NCBI GenBank assembly: GCA_004335635.1
Contig: QAXH01005621.1
Span: forward strand, 1 to 15,152
Origin: Chloromonas sp. AAM2
Lineage: Eukaryota; Chlorophyta; Chlorophyceae; Chlamydomonadales; Chlamydomonadaceae
Length of the DNA stretch: 15,152 nt
Reading direction: 5' to 3'
Shown in pieces: positions 1 through 8,970 of this stretch. Position numbers and translations under genes: made by a program. The notes under the pieces are model-generated. The model was not told where the DNA came from. It did not search any database and was given only the letters and a program-made list of their open reading frames with translations. Numbering within the stretch: the stretch's first letter is position 1; each line of letters starts with the position of its first letter.

Positions 1-52
1 CCCCCTGACACCATTGCCCACACAGTCCCTTGTCAGGTGTCCTTCGCCCCAC

Positions 53-188
53 CTCGCACACCAACACGTCCACATGCGGTGTGCGCTTGAGCTGAGGCAT
101 CAGCAGCACCAGCAGGGGTGGCAGGTCACGGTCTGGTAACAGCTTGCGCAGGCGCCGGGCAGACGAGCATAGGAGCCGCAGGGACACT
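53..188 (-). CDS. Internal exon of an unrecognised protein, left edge of window
   Basis: On the minus strand a C/T-rich tract ending in CTCAG is followed by 136 nt open in one frame, then a GAG|GTGGGG donor. The exon starts with one base completing a codon (previous intron phase 2) and ends in phase 0. It encodes 45 residues, beginning VSLRLLCSSARRLRKLLPDR and ending TPHVDVLVCE. The codons are GC-rich at third positions, unlike the surrounding DNA. The peptide is leucine/arginine-rich and could be helical-repeat material, but I do not recognise a family. It lies on the same strand as the exons at 2748-3851 and could belong to the same gene. The roughly 2.5 kb between them holds no further exon I could place, so this link is only a possibility. 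The gene would continue beyond the left edge. Confidence 0.5.
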
Positions 189-262
189 CTGAGAGACACG
201 CAGAGGCACGTCAGGCGGGTCTACATGTGGCAATTACCCATAGTAGTCAGACACTGGCATCC

Positions 263-286
263 ATATATATATATATATATATATAT
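263..286. repeat. (AT)12 dinucleotide microsatellite
   Basis: A perfect run of 12 AT units is seen directly. It is bracketed by a 12-bp direct repeat, ACTGGCATCCAT, at 253-264 and 329-340. It lies in apparently non-coding DNA to the right of the minus-strand exon at 53-188. Length variation between individuals is expected for such a tract. Confidence 0.95.
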
Positions 287-462
287 TTATGTATGTATTT
301 ACACCAGGGAAGCCGTCAGGGACACGGAACTGGCATCCATGAATGCCTGGACCGGGCACAAGAGCACAGAAGCCTGGTGTAACTCTGACAGCTTCTTTGT
401 TGACTCTATGATGGCACGTAGTTTAACTAGTTGTCACGTACTTTACAGCGATGCCTTCTGAG

Positions 463-943
463 CCAGCAGCCCAGCTTGTACGACACGTACTTATATACAT
501 GGACTTGGTGGTCACGCTCAGATGGAGCAATTACTGGCCATGCTTCAAAACAATCCCTACAGAAACAGACTGCAACTGGTACTACTGTAGTTATCAACTG
601 GTTGGTTTTATCCATCATACCAGTGTTCTTGACTTGAGCAGTTGTTCCAACCAGGGCAGAGATTGGCCGAAACAAGTTCTGTTCAGCCTGGTAGAGTACT
701 TGGTCTTTCCCTAGTAGAGTGGTTCCCTTTACAGGCAATCCCTTTACAGCGAGAACAGACAAGGTAAAGCAGACAATCTGTAGCAATGCCTTGACAAGCA
801 GCGGCCCAGCTTGTATGACAGACTTCTGATCAGCATATACATGGATTCAGTAGCGCTCCTTCACGTTCAGATGGGATGATCATAGGCAACATAGGCCAAG
901 CACTGTGATCTCCTTCAGAGGCAGCGGCCCAGCTTGTATGACA
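463..943. repeat. Three copies of a dispersed repeat with core GCAGCGGCCCAGCTTGTATG
   Basis: A 23-bp sequence (core GCAGCGGCCCAGCTTGTATG plus ACA) occurs identically at 798-820 and 921-943, and with a few changes at 463-485. The first two copies also share flanks: GC(G/A)ATGCCTT before the core, and TATACATGGA plus a diverged CACG(C/T)TCAGATGG block after it. The duplicated unit is therefore longer than the core, about 335 bp from copy one to copy two. The copies have diverged and no ORF is shared, so an old local duplication or a decayed transposable element is likely. Confidence 0.75.
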
Positions 944-1316
944 AACTACTTCTTTAGTCATTAAATGGTCGGTTGGATTCAGTTGGCTTTGGTCCGCACC
1001 TGAGGGTGTAAGGGCTGTTGGCAATCAGGTAGCGAGGCTTGATGTACGGCATCTGCATGCAAGCGCACAAATGGCAGGGTCTGTGTTGGAGGCCGCATTG
1101 GACCATGTGTGTGGCCTGTGCAAAGCTTGATGAATGAAGGTGCATGTATACGAGAAGCACTGATCACAGAAGCGGACTAGGTGTGCACCTGCCATGCACA
1201 GGTTTGACGAATTCTGCAGGCACATCCTGTGATGCAAACCAAATGATTGATCCAGAATTGCGTTCATTCAATACTGGGAGCATGAGGCACACTAGACTGC
1301 AGTGAGTGTGCAGCTG

Positions 1317-1427
1317 GGGCAATTCAGAGGATTCAGAGGACAATTCAGAGGATTCAGAGGACAATTCAGAGGATTCAGAGGACAATTCAGAGGACAATTC
1401 AGAGGACAATTCAGAGGACAATTCAGA
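1317..1427. repeat. 12/21-bp compound minisatellite
   Basis: Three copies of a 21-bp unit (GGACAATTCAGA plus GGATTCAGA) are followed by four copies of the 12-bp unit GGACAATTCAGA, almost without mismatch. Both unit lengths are multiples of three. The array therefore stays open on both strands and creates repetitive peptides in silico (GQFRGFR on plus, SSELSSE on minus). No splice sites or non-repeat coding sequence support either reading, so it is annotated as a non-coding tandem repeat. Confidence 0.92.
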
Positions 1428-2554
1428 GGAAATTCACATGCAAGGATGACTCTGCAATTGTCAACAATAAATATGTTGGTGCATGCATTCATTCACTCGC
1501 ACAAGCGAGGCATCGTGCAGATGGTTTTGCATGTAATGTATGCATCTGCCTACCCATGTGCCCGCCTGTCAACTGACCTTGTTTTCCAGGCCCAGGAGCG
1601 TCACGACCTTCGAGCGCAGCACACGAGCGTCACATGGCATCATGCCCTGCAGCACGTGATCAATCATATGGGCAAGCAAATGGTACTACTGTGACCAGAT
1701 GTTAGGTCACACGACATGACTGGCTGCCAATAGATGCATGACTGGCTACCAATTCCCTGCAGCACATGGTGACTGTTGAGCATGTAAAGGGCATAGCTGG
1801 CATTTCACATGGGGAGCGCTTTGCCACGCTAGAATATAACTTTAAGATAGAGGGTTCCCAGACCCTTCACTGAGGATGCAGAGTGTCAATCAGTCAAGGA
1901 TGTAAATGGCATCACTGGCTGTTGATAGAGGCGTTACTGGCTACTGACAGAATCATGACCGGCTGCAATCTTTGATGGATTGATCTGGTCACACGTAGAC
2001 ACAGCATGGGGGTAATCGCGCCCAGAGAGTTAGGCAACCGTGCGAGCATGCAAGAACCTACTAGGTTTACCAAAGGCATGCTTGTTTTTTCTTGTCTTTC
2101 CTACCAAAGGCACGCTTGATGCAAACAAGAGAAGCACCGACCTGCAGACATGGTTTCTGCCTATCCATGTATGCTGCCTTTACGCACTGTGTGCCATATG
2201 CACTCTATCCACCCAGCATCACTATCATCACATGGCATCCTCCGGGTAGGTATGCAGCTCCTCTCAGTCATCCTAGTGTTCGGCCCTCGTCCATGCCACA
2301 GCTACTGTTTGTCACACACCCCCTTGCATCGCCCCAGAGTAACGGCACGGGAAGGCCAGATTGTGCTACGTTGGCCTTCTGGCGAGGAGCTGCATGTCTG
2401 CCTTTAGTTGCTGGTGAGTTGAGTGCGGGGTTATAACACAGACTTCTGGGCTGGACATTGTTCAGATTGACTTTGCTGTTGTTGACAAGGGTGCAGTGGT
2501 GACCAGTAGGTTACCGGCAACTTCCCTTCTCCCTTGCCCCCGCTGAGCAGTCCT

Positions 2555-2600
2555 CCCCAGACTCAAGGCCATGTAAGCAACAAGATCAACAACAACATAA
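2555..2600. repeat. Dispersed repeat copy, second copy inside LMW-PTP exon 3
   Basis: About 46 bp (CCCCAGACTCAAGGCCATGT, then AAGCAACAAG and CAA-rich sequence) closely matches 5917-5962 on the same strand. By eye I estimate roughly 80-85% identity. The second copy falls in the low-complexity insertion of the LMW-PTP-like gene. It is either a mobile repeat fragment or CAA-rich convergence. The shared non-CAA half, around AAGGCCATGTAA, argues for true homology. Confidence 0.55.
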
Positions 2601-2747
2601 CATGGCATCCGCGCATTAGCACAAGGCAACGTTTTACCCAAAAGTGACATTGTTACACGTTTGCCAGATTCACCACGAGTCCGTTTGAACGTAGAAACAA
2701 TAGCAGGTGGGCCTGCGGTGCCATGGCAGTTGGCTGTATACGGTTAC

Positions 2748-3851
2748 CTTGGCCACTTGTGACAGGATCATGGCCACTGTCTCCCGGCTCAGCTGCAGCT
2801 CCCGCCCGTACTCTGCCCTGCGCTGGGCATTACACATGGACACGCCTATCAACCCCTGTCGGAGATGTGTGTTTTCCGTTTCCTTTTTCCCATTTGGTTT
2901 CCATGGTGATGCCTGGCAAGAGCTCACTGAGAAGCTGAAAGGTGAAGTGAGAACATAGCCAGGGCGTGATTCAGCCATGTACCCTGGTGTGTGGACCAGC
3001 CCCAGACCTCGCTCTGGCCAAGTCCTATTGAGTCACCAAGTCTTGCAATGGGGTCAATCATCATCACCCATGTTAATTGGATACAATCACGGGCATACGA
3101 CCGGCCAAGGGTTCTGCGGTGCACGTCCCCATCAACTCAGCTGTCAGTGCTGTCAGAGCTGTCAGTGCAGATGTAACTGGCCAAACTGCAGCATGGCTTT
3201 GTTGCGGCTTGCCTTTTACACGACAAGCAACTCTTTGTTAAGCCATAGAGGGGGGCCACAGATGATCATGCCTTGACGATAGAAAAACGGTGGTCAGGCA
3301 CACAAAACTCAATGCCAAGACCCTGCAAGGGCAATACTGGACTGTCAGAACAACGCAAGGATACAGATGATTAGTCATTATGTGCACATGACGCTTGATG
3401 TCAAGCCCAAGCAGGGCAATACTGGACTCACCAGAGCGCTGAAAACTCATCCAATTGCTGGCCACTGGGGCCGACTAGCTGATCCATGAAACCCTCTGGC
3501 AGCAGTGAATCACCGGGCCCACCACTCAAGCCCTGACCCAGGCTCTCCTCCTCGTCTTCCTCCTCCCATGCAGGCTCCGCTGCTTCTTCATCCGTGCCTG
3601 TTTCTATCTTGCTTTCACGTGCCCATGCTGTTGAGGCACGTGGGGTGCTTGCCCCTGCTGCTGCGTTGCGTTGGTCAGTGGTAGTTGAAGCTGCTGTGTT
3701 GTGCAGGGGGCGGAGCAGCCACGTCATGCTGACAGCACTGTTATGCCGCTTCGTGCCGAGTGTAAAGCTGTGGTTGATGCCGGGGGCAAGTTTGGCCCTG
3801 CTGAGAGCTGAGGAGGGACTCCAGGTGAAGTGATGGATTGCCGAGCCCATG
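2748..3851 (-). CDS. Unrecognised protein with acidic region, two exons (partial)
   Basis: The 5' exon (3851-3432) follows the acceptor TCATGTCAG and ends at the strong donor CTCTG|GTGAGTCC in phase 2. The next exon (2934-2748) follows CACCTTTCAG, begins with the one base needed to complete that codon, and ends at AAG|GTAACC in phase 0. An ATG at 3850-3848 lies one base after the acceptor and could be the start, with a spliced 5' UTR. The exon could equally be internal. The encoded N-part has an alternating polar/hydrophobic stretch (INHSFTLGTKRHNSAVSMTW) that resembles a beta-strand hairpin. A strongly acidic segment (about 15 D/E residues around EEEDEEES) and a Gly/Pro/Ser-rich stretch follow. 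The second exon ends in a helical peptide, RRAEYGRELQLSRETVAMIL. The first half of exon two is less protein-like, so an extra intron there is possible. Family not recognised. The gene would continue leftwards. An 85-bp-spaced 16-bp direct repeat (3328-3343, 3413-3428) sits in the intron beside the donor. Confidence 0.6.
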
Positions 3852-4332
3852 CTGACATGAGACTTTGAGGCAGTTCATGAAGGGAAGTGCAGCATGACTG
3901 CCAGAGCATGCCGCCAACTCATAATCCATAGCATCAGTCTTTACATACTTGGCATGGTCATGCACAAGGTGTTGAGTGACCGCGTGAGTAATCACAGAAA
4001 AAGTAAGTAGTGAACGTGCTTTTGGCGTGCCAGTGGTAACTCACCCACAGAAGTTGCGAAGTGGTTAGCGTGCTACTGACATTAGCAGTGTGCTGGCATT
4101 GGTGCTGGCTCATTCATCAGAGGTCATCAAAGGCACGACATGTTGCGGGGCAACTGACGTGGATGCGTAACCGACTGATCATTCAACTTTTTCCAAAATC
4201 GTTACTCAGCTTCACACTCTTGCGAGTCTGAGTAACACTAGCTATTCGCACCGTGCACCCTGCAGATTTCCTTAGTTATATCATACGACAATTCAAGGCT
4301 TCGGTACACGCTCGAAGTTTCGTCACGTCAGA
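3852..4332. promoter_or_regulatory. Divergent intergenic region (putative two-way promoter)
   Basis: This interval separates the leftward gene at 2748-3851 from the rightward LMW-PTP-like gene at 4333, so it probably holds both promoters and 5' UTRs. A possible non-coding or short first exon of the leftward gene is hinted at by a CTGTGG|GTGAGT donor on the minus strand near 4046. A minus-strand ATG upstream of that donor opens a 23-codon frame to it, but its phase does not match the exon at 3851. No TATA box is obvious. The inverted repeat at 4201-4236 is listed separately. Confidence 0.4.
4201..4236. promoter_or_regulatory. 9-bp perfect inverted repeat with inner stem, 97 bp before the LMW-PTP-like ATG
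   Basis: GTTACTCAG (4201-4209) pairs perfectly with CTGAGTAAC (4228-4236). Inside, ACTC and GAGT can pair around a TTGC loop, leaving an asymmetric CTTCAC bulge. It could be a dimeric protein-binding site in the shared promoter, or a hairpin in the 5' UTR if transcription begins upstream. Function is inferred only from position. Confidence 0.45.
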
Positions 4333-7300
4333 ATGTTCAAAAGCTACAGCATGCACCCTCGGACGACCTCTGCTGCGTGTCATTATCGTCAGGCTGCACA
4401 CCTATGCATGGCCAAGGGTCGTGGGCGATGGCGTAACTATGCGGTGTCTGATAACTGCGGGGACAGTTCGCCCTCACACCCCAATTCCACCCTACGTGCG
4501 GATCAGGCTCGCCTGGAGGCTCTACTTGCTCAAGAAGGTGCGGAGTCTGGTTGTGGCTCGTCAGACAGACAGGACATGATTTGTATGTGGCGAGCAGTGG
4601 ACCAGTCAGAGCGTGCTGTCACACGTTGACTGTGCGTCACAGGCTATTCAAGTTAAGGCTTCAGGCAAGGGCAGTCATGGGAGCTGCTGCATTGGGCTCT
4701 GAAGTCCAGGCAGACCAGCTGCCAGGTGTATGCGCAGTTCTTGGCCAGGCTTTGGCACAGCCTGCCTACGCAACAGCATTGATACCCAGTATGAACGCAG
4801 CACCAGGGTACAAAGCTTTTATTTAGAACAAATGCTTACCTTGCTTGTACAAGACAGTTGTTGACCAGCACCTGCGTCAAATCAAACATGATCACACAGC
4901 AAGCTGGCCTGTACTCCGACGGTACATCTGCAAACCTTAAAACACCTGCATCCCACCATTGACACCCATAGGACATGCAATTACCACAGAGCGGAAAGAA
5001 CACAATAATTCCCGAGCGTTCTCAGCAACGTGTCAGGTGAAAGCAAGGTCAAGCCTCCAGCATGCTTGTCAAACATAGCTTTGCTTTGCGCATTCCAAAG
5101 TTAGCGTCAAGGTTGCTCAGCGGTTTATCAGGTGGAAGCCCCTTGGAGTACAATATGCTCGGAAACTAAATGGTGATTAACTCATGTGTGCGCATCCCAT
5201 GTGCGTGTTCGCATGCAGGCATTGAGCTGGCCCAGTCCAGCAGCCCCTCTGCCCTAGGCTTCAGCTCGCCCGAGTTGGACTGGTCTAGGTACCATCTGCA
5301 GATCCTCTTTGTGGACAGGACTGACACATTGAGGGCCAGGGTGGCAGCAGGGATATTCGACCGGATAGCAGCGTGGAACGGCTTTGGCAGGTAAGGGAAA
5401 GCTTTGTGGGGTTGGCACAGTCTGCATAGCCATGAAGATGTGAAGATATAAGCCCATCTATATGTAGGCTTTTTATTGCCTGTCACATGCCCGTTCTATG
5501 GGAAGTGAAGTGCTGCTCTCTGTGGGGCCGGCTGTGTTTTGCACACACATCATGCTGCGTTGTTGGCGTTCACATCCGTGGCCAGTGCTCCAGGGGTTAT
5601 GCCTTGGACGCAGTTAATCAAAAACATCCTAAAAGTTGTCTGCTTTTGCTCTTGAGACAAGGAACTGACTGTGTGTGACTGCACGGGATCGCTGTACATG
5701 TACCTTGCCGTTCCTGTCACATCCTGCACAATTTCACCAAGATGATAACGGGTAAGCAGTACAACCGCACCCATCCCTTGCACACACGTACACTCACATT
5801 CACGCTCACTCTGCAGGGCTTTGCTTACTTTTTCCTGCGGCCTGGAAGCACAGCCACCAACCCCCACCACCCACCTACCAGCCGCATCCCTTCAATGGCC
5901 ACATTCTGATAGTCGACCCCGGACTGAAGGCCATGTAAACAACGACACCAACAACACTGATAGTGGAGCCCAGCATTGCCCATCGGCCTCACAATCGCCA
6001 GAGCCCTTCAACGCTTCTCGGGCAGCAGCTGTGCTTTCTGCAGCGGCTGGCCTGCAACTTAGTGTACGGGAAATAGCAAGGCCTGCAGAACAGTTTGAGG
6101 TAGGTTCCTTGCATTTGCCTCATACTTTTCTGTTGGTCAAGCACTTGACAGCATGGCTACTGACACTGCCTTCGCATACTTGCCGTTGGGCCTAGGCTGC
6201 ACGCACTGGTCATTTCAATTCAGTAGGTTCCATGCAACACTCGCTTCACATCCTCCTGCCAACTGGTGTCGCATACCATTACAGCACTGAACATACTCTT
6301 ACTTGCTGGCCTGTGGGTAAAACACCTAACAGCACCTCCTCCCACTGCTCTTGTTACAGCACTCGCATACTCGTACTAGCTGACTTATCCTTAAGCCGAG
6401 GGTGAAACATGCTTGATTCAACTCATGTCACTCTGATGCACATACACGTCACACACACGCCATTGAACCTGGGATAACACATGTGGAAACCGATGACTGA
6501 AATGGCTAGCAACCACCAACACTCTAGCTCGTGTTTCACGTGCAGCTGGCTGATCTGGACCGGTACGACCTGGTCCTGTGCTTGGACCGGGGCATTCGGG
6601 AAGCCATCTTCAGTCAAATGGCCCCAGCTGACCAAGAGTACTACGATGAGAAGGTAGGACGCTCGTCTTATGACTTGGTGCACAACGTTTCAAGGCGTGC
6701 AACCTGGCCAGCTGCCTCAGATGACTATGGCTGTGTCCAAATACAGGCTAAAGAAAGTTCTCAGACAGTGTATTTAACCCTTTCTGAGACCTCCTGTTTT
6801 GAGACTATGCGCACAACGTTCAAGCCATTTACATTTGTTTATAGATTGTCTGTGGTGTTTGCATGTTGCAACCCTCACTTGCGGTTCACCTTTGACCTGC
6901 TCAGGTCTACCTACTGAGCGGCTTCTCACAGTACGAAGGGGACTTTGCGCTACTAGCCAGGGGCGGTTTCGCACTCCTGCCCATGCAACTCTCATTCCTG
7001 CTGCGGTCGGGGCGGAAGGTGCGTGGCCAGGGGGGGTATGGAACGTTCTTGTTCTTGACTGTGTGGTGGAAAGGCTTTCATCAGCCCTCGTAGAAACTTC
7101 TCGATTGGATTGTATTTGAGGAGGTGTTCATTGGGATGTTCAACTGTGCTTCTGACCGTTTTTACACCTCGGTTTCATCGTCTCTGTCAACCAGCCCAGT
7201 GTGTGGGGTTGAAGAATAAGAGGGATTTGAATGTTTGAAGACGTTCTCAATTTGGGCTTGTGTGTGAGAAGGCGTACATCAGCCACAGGACGAACCAACT

Positions 7301-7883
7301 GGGAACGCAGGGAAAGCTCCAGCGGCTGTCTAACAGGCTGGATGCCAGATGTGGGAAGGTGTTCACCAGCCTGCTGAGCCAGTGCCGCCCGCAGTCTTTG
7401 GAAGTACTCTTGTCCTACTGCCGTAAGGGAAAGGACAAGTGATGCATATTGCCGTACGCAGTTGAGATTGTGTTCTGGACACTGTGTTTGAATTTTTCCA
7501 TATGCATACTCTCTGAATACAGTCGCCTCTGTGTTTGAATCTGACCTGCGTCTGGAAATGTCCTTAGTTTCTCGTGCTGTCCACTGAAATTGCTGAACGA
7601 TAGTGCAGGCATTTGGAGCAGCCCCGTCGTACAGCGAGGCATGTCATGCAAGTCACAAGATGATGTCTCTGACTCTTGTATATCTTGAAACCTGTACTGC
7701 GCACAGGCCTTATCTGATGTCAAACTCCAGGAAGACGTCAGCAGCCCGGAGTTGGCTGGTGAGCAGGGCATGGCAGAATGGGACGACATGGTGCAGATGC
7801 TCATCTGCGGCACCGCTGGCCTGGCCAAGTTTCTCATCGACAGCCATCCAGAGAATTTGCCAGACTGGGACCCCCAGGATTGA
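4333..7883 (+). CDS. LMW protein-tyrosine-phosphatase-like protein with degenerate active site (likely pseudophosphatase)
   Basis: Six exons, 4333-4537, 5219-5390, 5817-6099, 6546-6653, 6905-7018 and 7731-7883, join with matching phases (1, 2, 0, 0, 0) into 344 codons plus TGA. All introns are GT...AG, 251-712 nt. Residues 1-68 are basic and Ser/Thr-rich with few acids, like an organelle transit peptide. A second ATG at 4351 is a possible start. From residue 96 the order of LMW-PTP elements is clear. QILFV leads into the P-loop, then SCG (132-134) stands where SAG is usual. Next come LADLDRYDLVLCLD (from 221), the KVYLL strand (256-260) and a final helix (about 308-330) ending YDP-like in DWDPQD. 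The P-loop position C-x5-R reads DRTDTLR (101-107): cysteine is Asp101, while Arg107 is kept. The usual DP general acid aligns with Ser299-Pro300. Phosphatase activity is therefore unlikely, and a binding or regulatory role is an inference. A low-complexity insertion (about 137-185) contains a repeat-like segment. I recall similar cysteine-less relatives in green algae but could not check. TGTAA, the green-algal poly(A) signal, occurs first near 8642, rather far away. Confidence 0.85.
7019..7730 (+). other. Longest intron of the LMW-PTP-like gene, containing an open segment
   Basis: Donor AAG|GTGCGT and acceptor AACTCCAG|GAAGAC are both in phase 0. Inside, 7254-7442 is open and rather protein-like (for example LQRLSNRLDARCGKVF), ending in TGA. 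One sub-segment, from after GAACGCAG (7310) to before GTGTTC (7357), has phase 0 on both sides and could act as a 16-codon cassette exon. Nothing in the LMW-PTP fold requires it, so it is treated as intronic. Confidence 0.4.
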
Positions 7884-8970
7884 CAAAACAGCAGGCAATC
7901 TCGCGAGGCAGGTGGGCTGAAGGGCATTTCATCACCAGCATCAGGGTGTCAATCCCCAGCCATCCAGAACGTATTGTACAGGCACCTGGAAGTGCAAGAG
8001 TTGTGGAAGAGGGTGGCGCCCTTTGTCGGGTTTGTCTCCTCGCACCAGAAGTGCAAGCACCTGGCACGTATCATGTGAGGGGTCTTTGCTGGCAATCTCA
8101 CAGCAGATCATGCTCCAAGATTCATGGAGCATTGCTAGGTGAAGCGTGCCTAATAGATTTTACGAAAAGTGCTGGCTTGCACAGCACCAACTGTTGGTAC
8201 TTGTTTTCCATATGACAACTGATAACACTCTGTACGGTGCGCACCCTTATCAATGTTCGCCCAACAACGGGTATGCTTGTGCTGTGATGACATGCGGCTG
8301 TTTCGTGCTTCCCCTGACAGAAGCGCATGCATCCCTGCGTGCCTTGCGGGACAAATGAGGCACACACAAAGCAGTGAGACACTACACCTTGATTGGAAGG
8401 CTGCAACTGTTGGTTGCTGTGCCTGGAATGGCATCATGAACATATGTTACAAGGTTGCTTGCACTTGCGGTTGGAATCCCTCCCCTCTTGTGATGTATAA
8501 GAGTGTCCAATTCCATGTCTGTTCTCAAGGCAGCATGCGTTCATGGCTTGGCCTCACACACTGCCGTGCGTGGCTCCTGAGTCCGGCATGCTTGCTGTTC
8601 AATTGTATCAGCAGACCAACCTGTATCATCATTGTGCTGTTTGTAACGTTGCGATAGAGGTTGTTGCTTGTTGTTATGCGGGGGATCATTGTTGGCCCAA
8701 AAGAAGAGGCGCGCTGTGCTGTGATTGAGCCACAGAACGTGAACAGTGTTGCTGAGCGTTGCTGTGGCATGCATGCATGCACGGCCTTTTTAAATCATTC
8801 ATGGTTCAAGAGCTGGCTCATTTTGTACAATTGTGTTGCATCAAAGCAGGCCGGTGCCGATCATTGCAGTGATACGGACACACATTACCGCACACGCCCT
8901 TCACCTTGTATTCTATGGTGTTGTCAGGGCAGGCGGTGCTTGCGGCTGGCATTTTGCGAATATTTTACAG
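7884..8970. other. Intergenic, no convincing gene
   Basis: The longest plausible coding piece is at about 7960-8077 (+). It is preceded by TCAATCCCCAG and reads VLYRHLEVQELWKRVAPFVG before continuing to a TGA. It could be a 3'-terminal exon of an overlooked transcript, but it has no partner exon in phase and the LMW-PTP-like frame already stops at 7881-7883. A palindromic GCATGCATGCATGC occurs near 8769. A TGTAA (8642-8646) could be the poly(A) signal of the upstream gene. Confidence 0.4.

Larger units (their letters stand above)
189..2747. other. Gene-poor, repeat-rich stretch
   Basis: No exon with convincing splice sites on both sides was found here on either strand. The stretch holds an AT microsatellite, three copies of a degenerate repeat between 463 and 943, a minisatellite at 1317-1427 and loosely repeated ACTGGCTRC motifs between about 1720 and 1975. 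A short plus-strand open segment at about 2330-2407 (peptide GQIVLRWPSGEELHVCL, then a stop) and minus-strand open segments at 427-786 and 2462-2650 look mildly protein-like. They lack supporting splice signals or recognisable motifs. If the minus-strand exons on both sides form one gene, this is intronic DNA. Otherwise it is intergenic. Confidence 0.5.

Noticed and set aside
144..461. Plus-strand 105-codon open frame
   Set aside because: It runs opposite to the exon at 53-188 and through the AT microsatellite, which gives an artificial Tyr-Ile repeat. It has no splice or composition support.
1317..1427. CRISPR-like regular repeat
   Set aside because: There are no unique spacers; the units are head-to-tail, as in a minisatellite, and the window is eukaryotic.
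1302..1694. Plus-strand 130-codon ORF with RG-like repeats
   Set aside because: Its open length is caused by the minisatellite, whose units are multiples of three. The rest of the frame is not protein-like.
5219..7883. Active LMW tyrosine phosphatase or arsenate reductase
   Set aside because: The C-x5-R cysteine is Asp and the DP acid is Ser-Pro, so the family fold is kept but catalysis is not supported.
7960..8077. Possible alternative last exon of the LMW-PTP-like gene
   Set aside because: The main frame already ends at 7881-7883 after the expected C-terminal helix, and no donor before that stop joins to this segment in phase.
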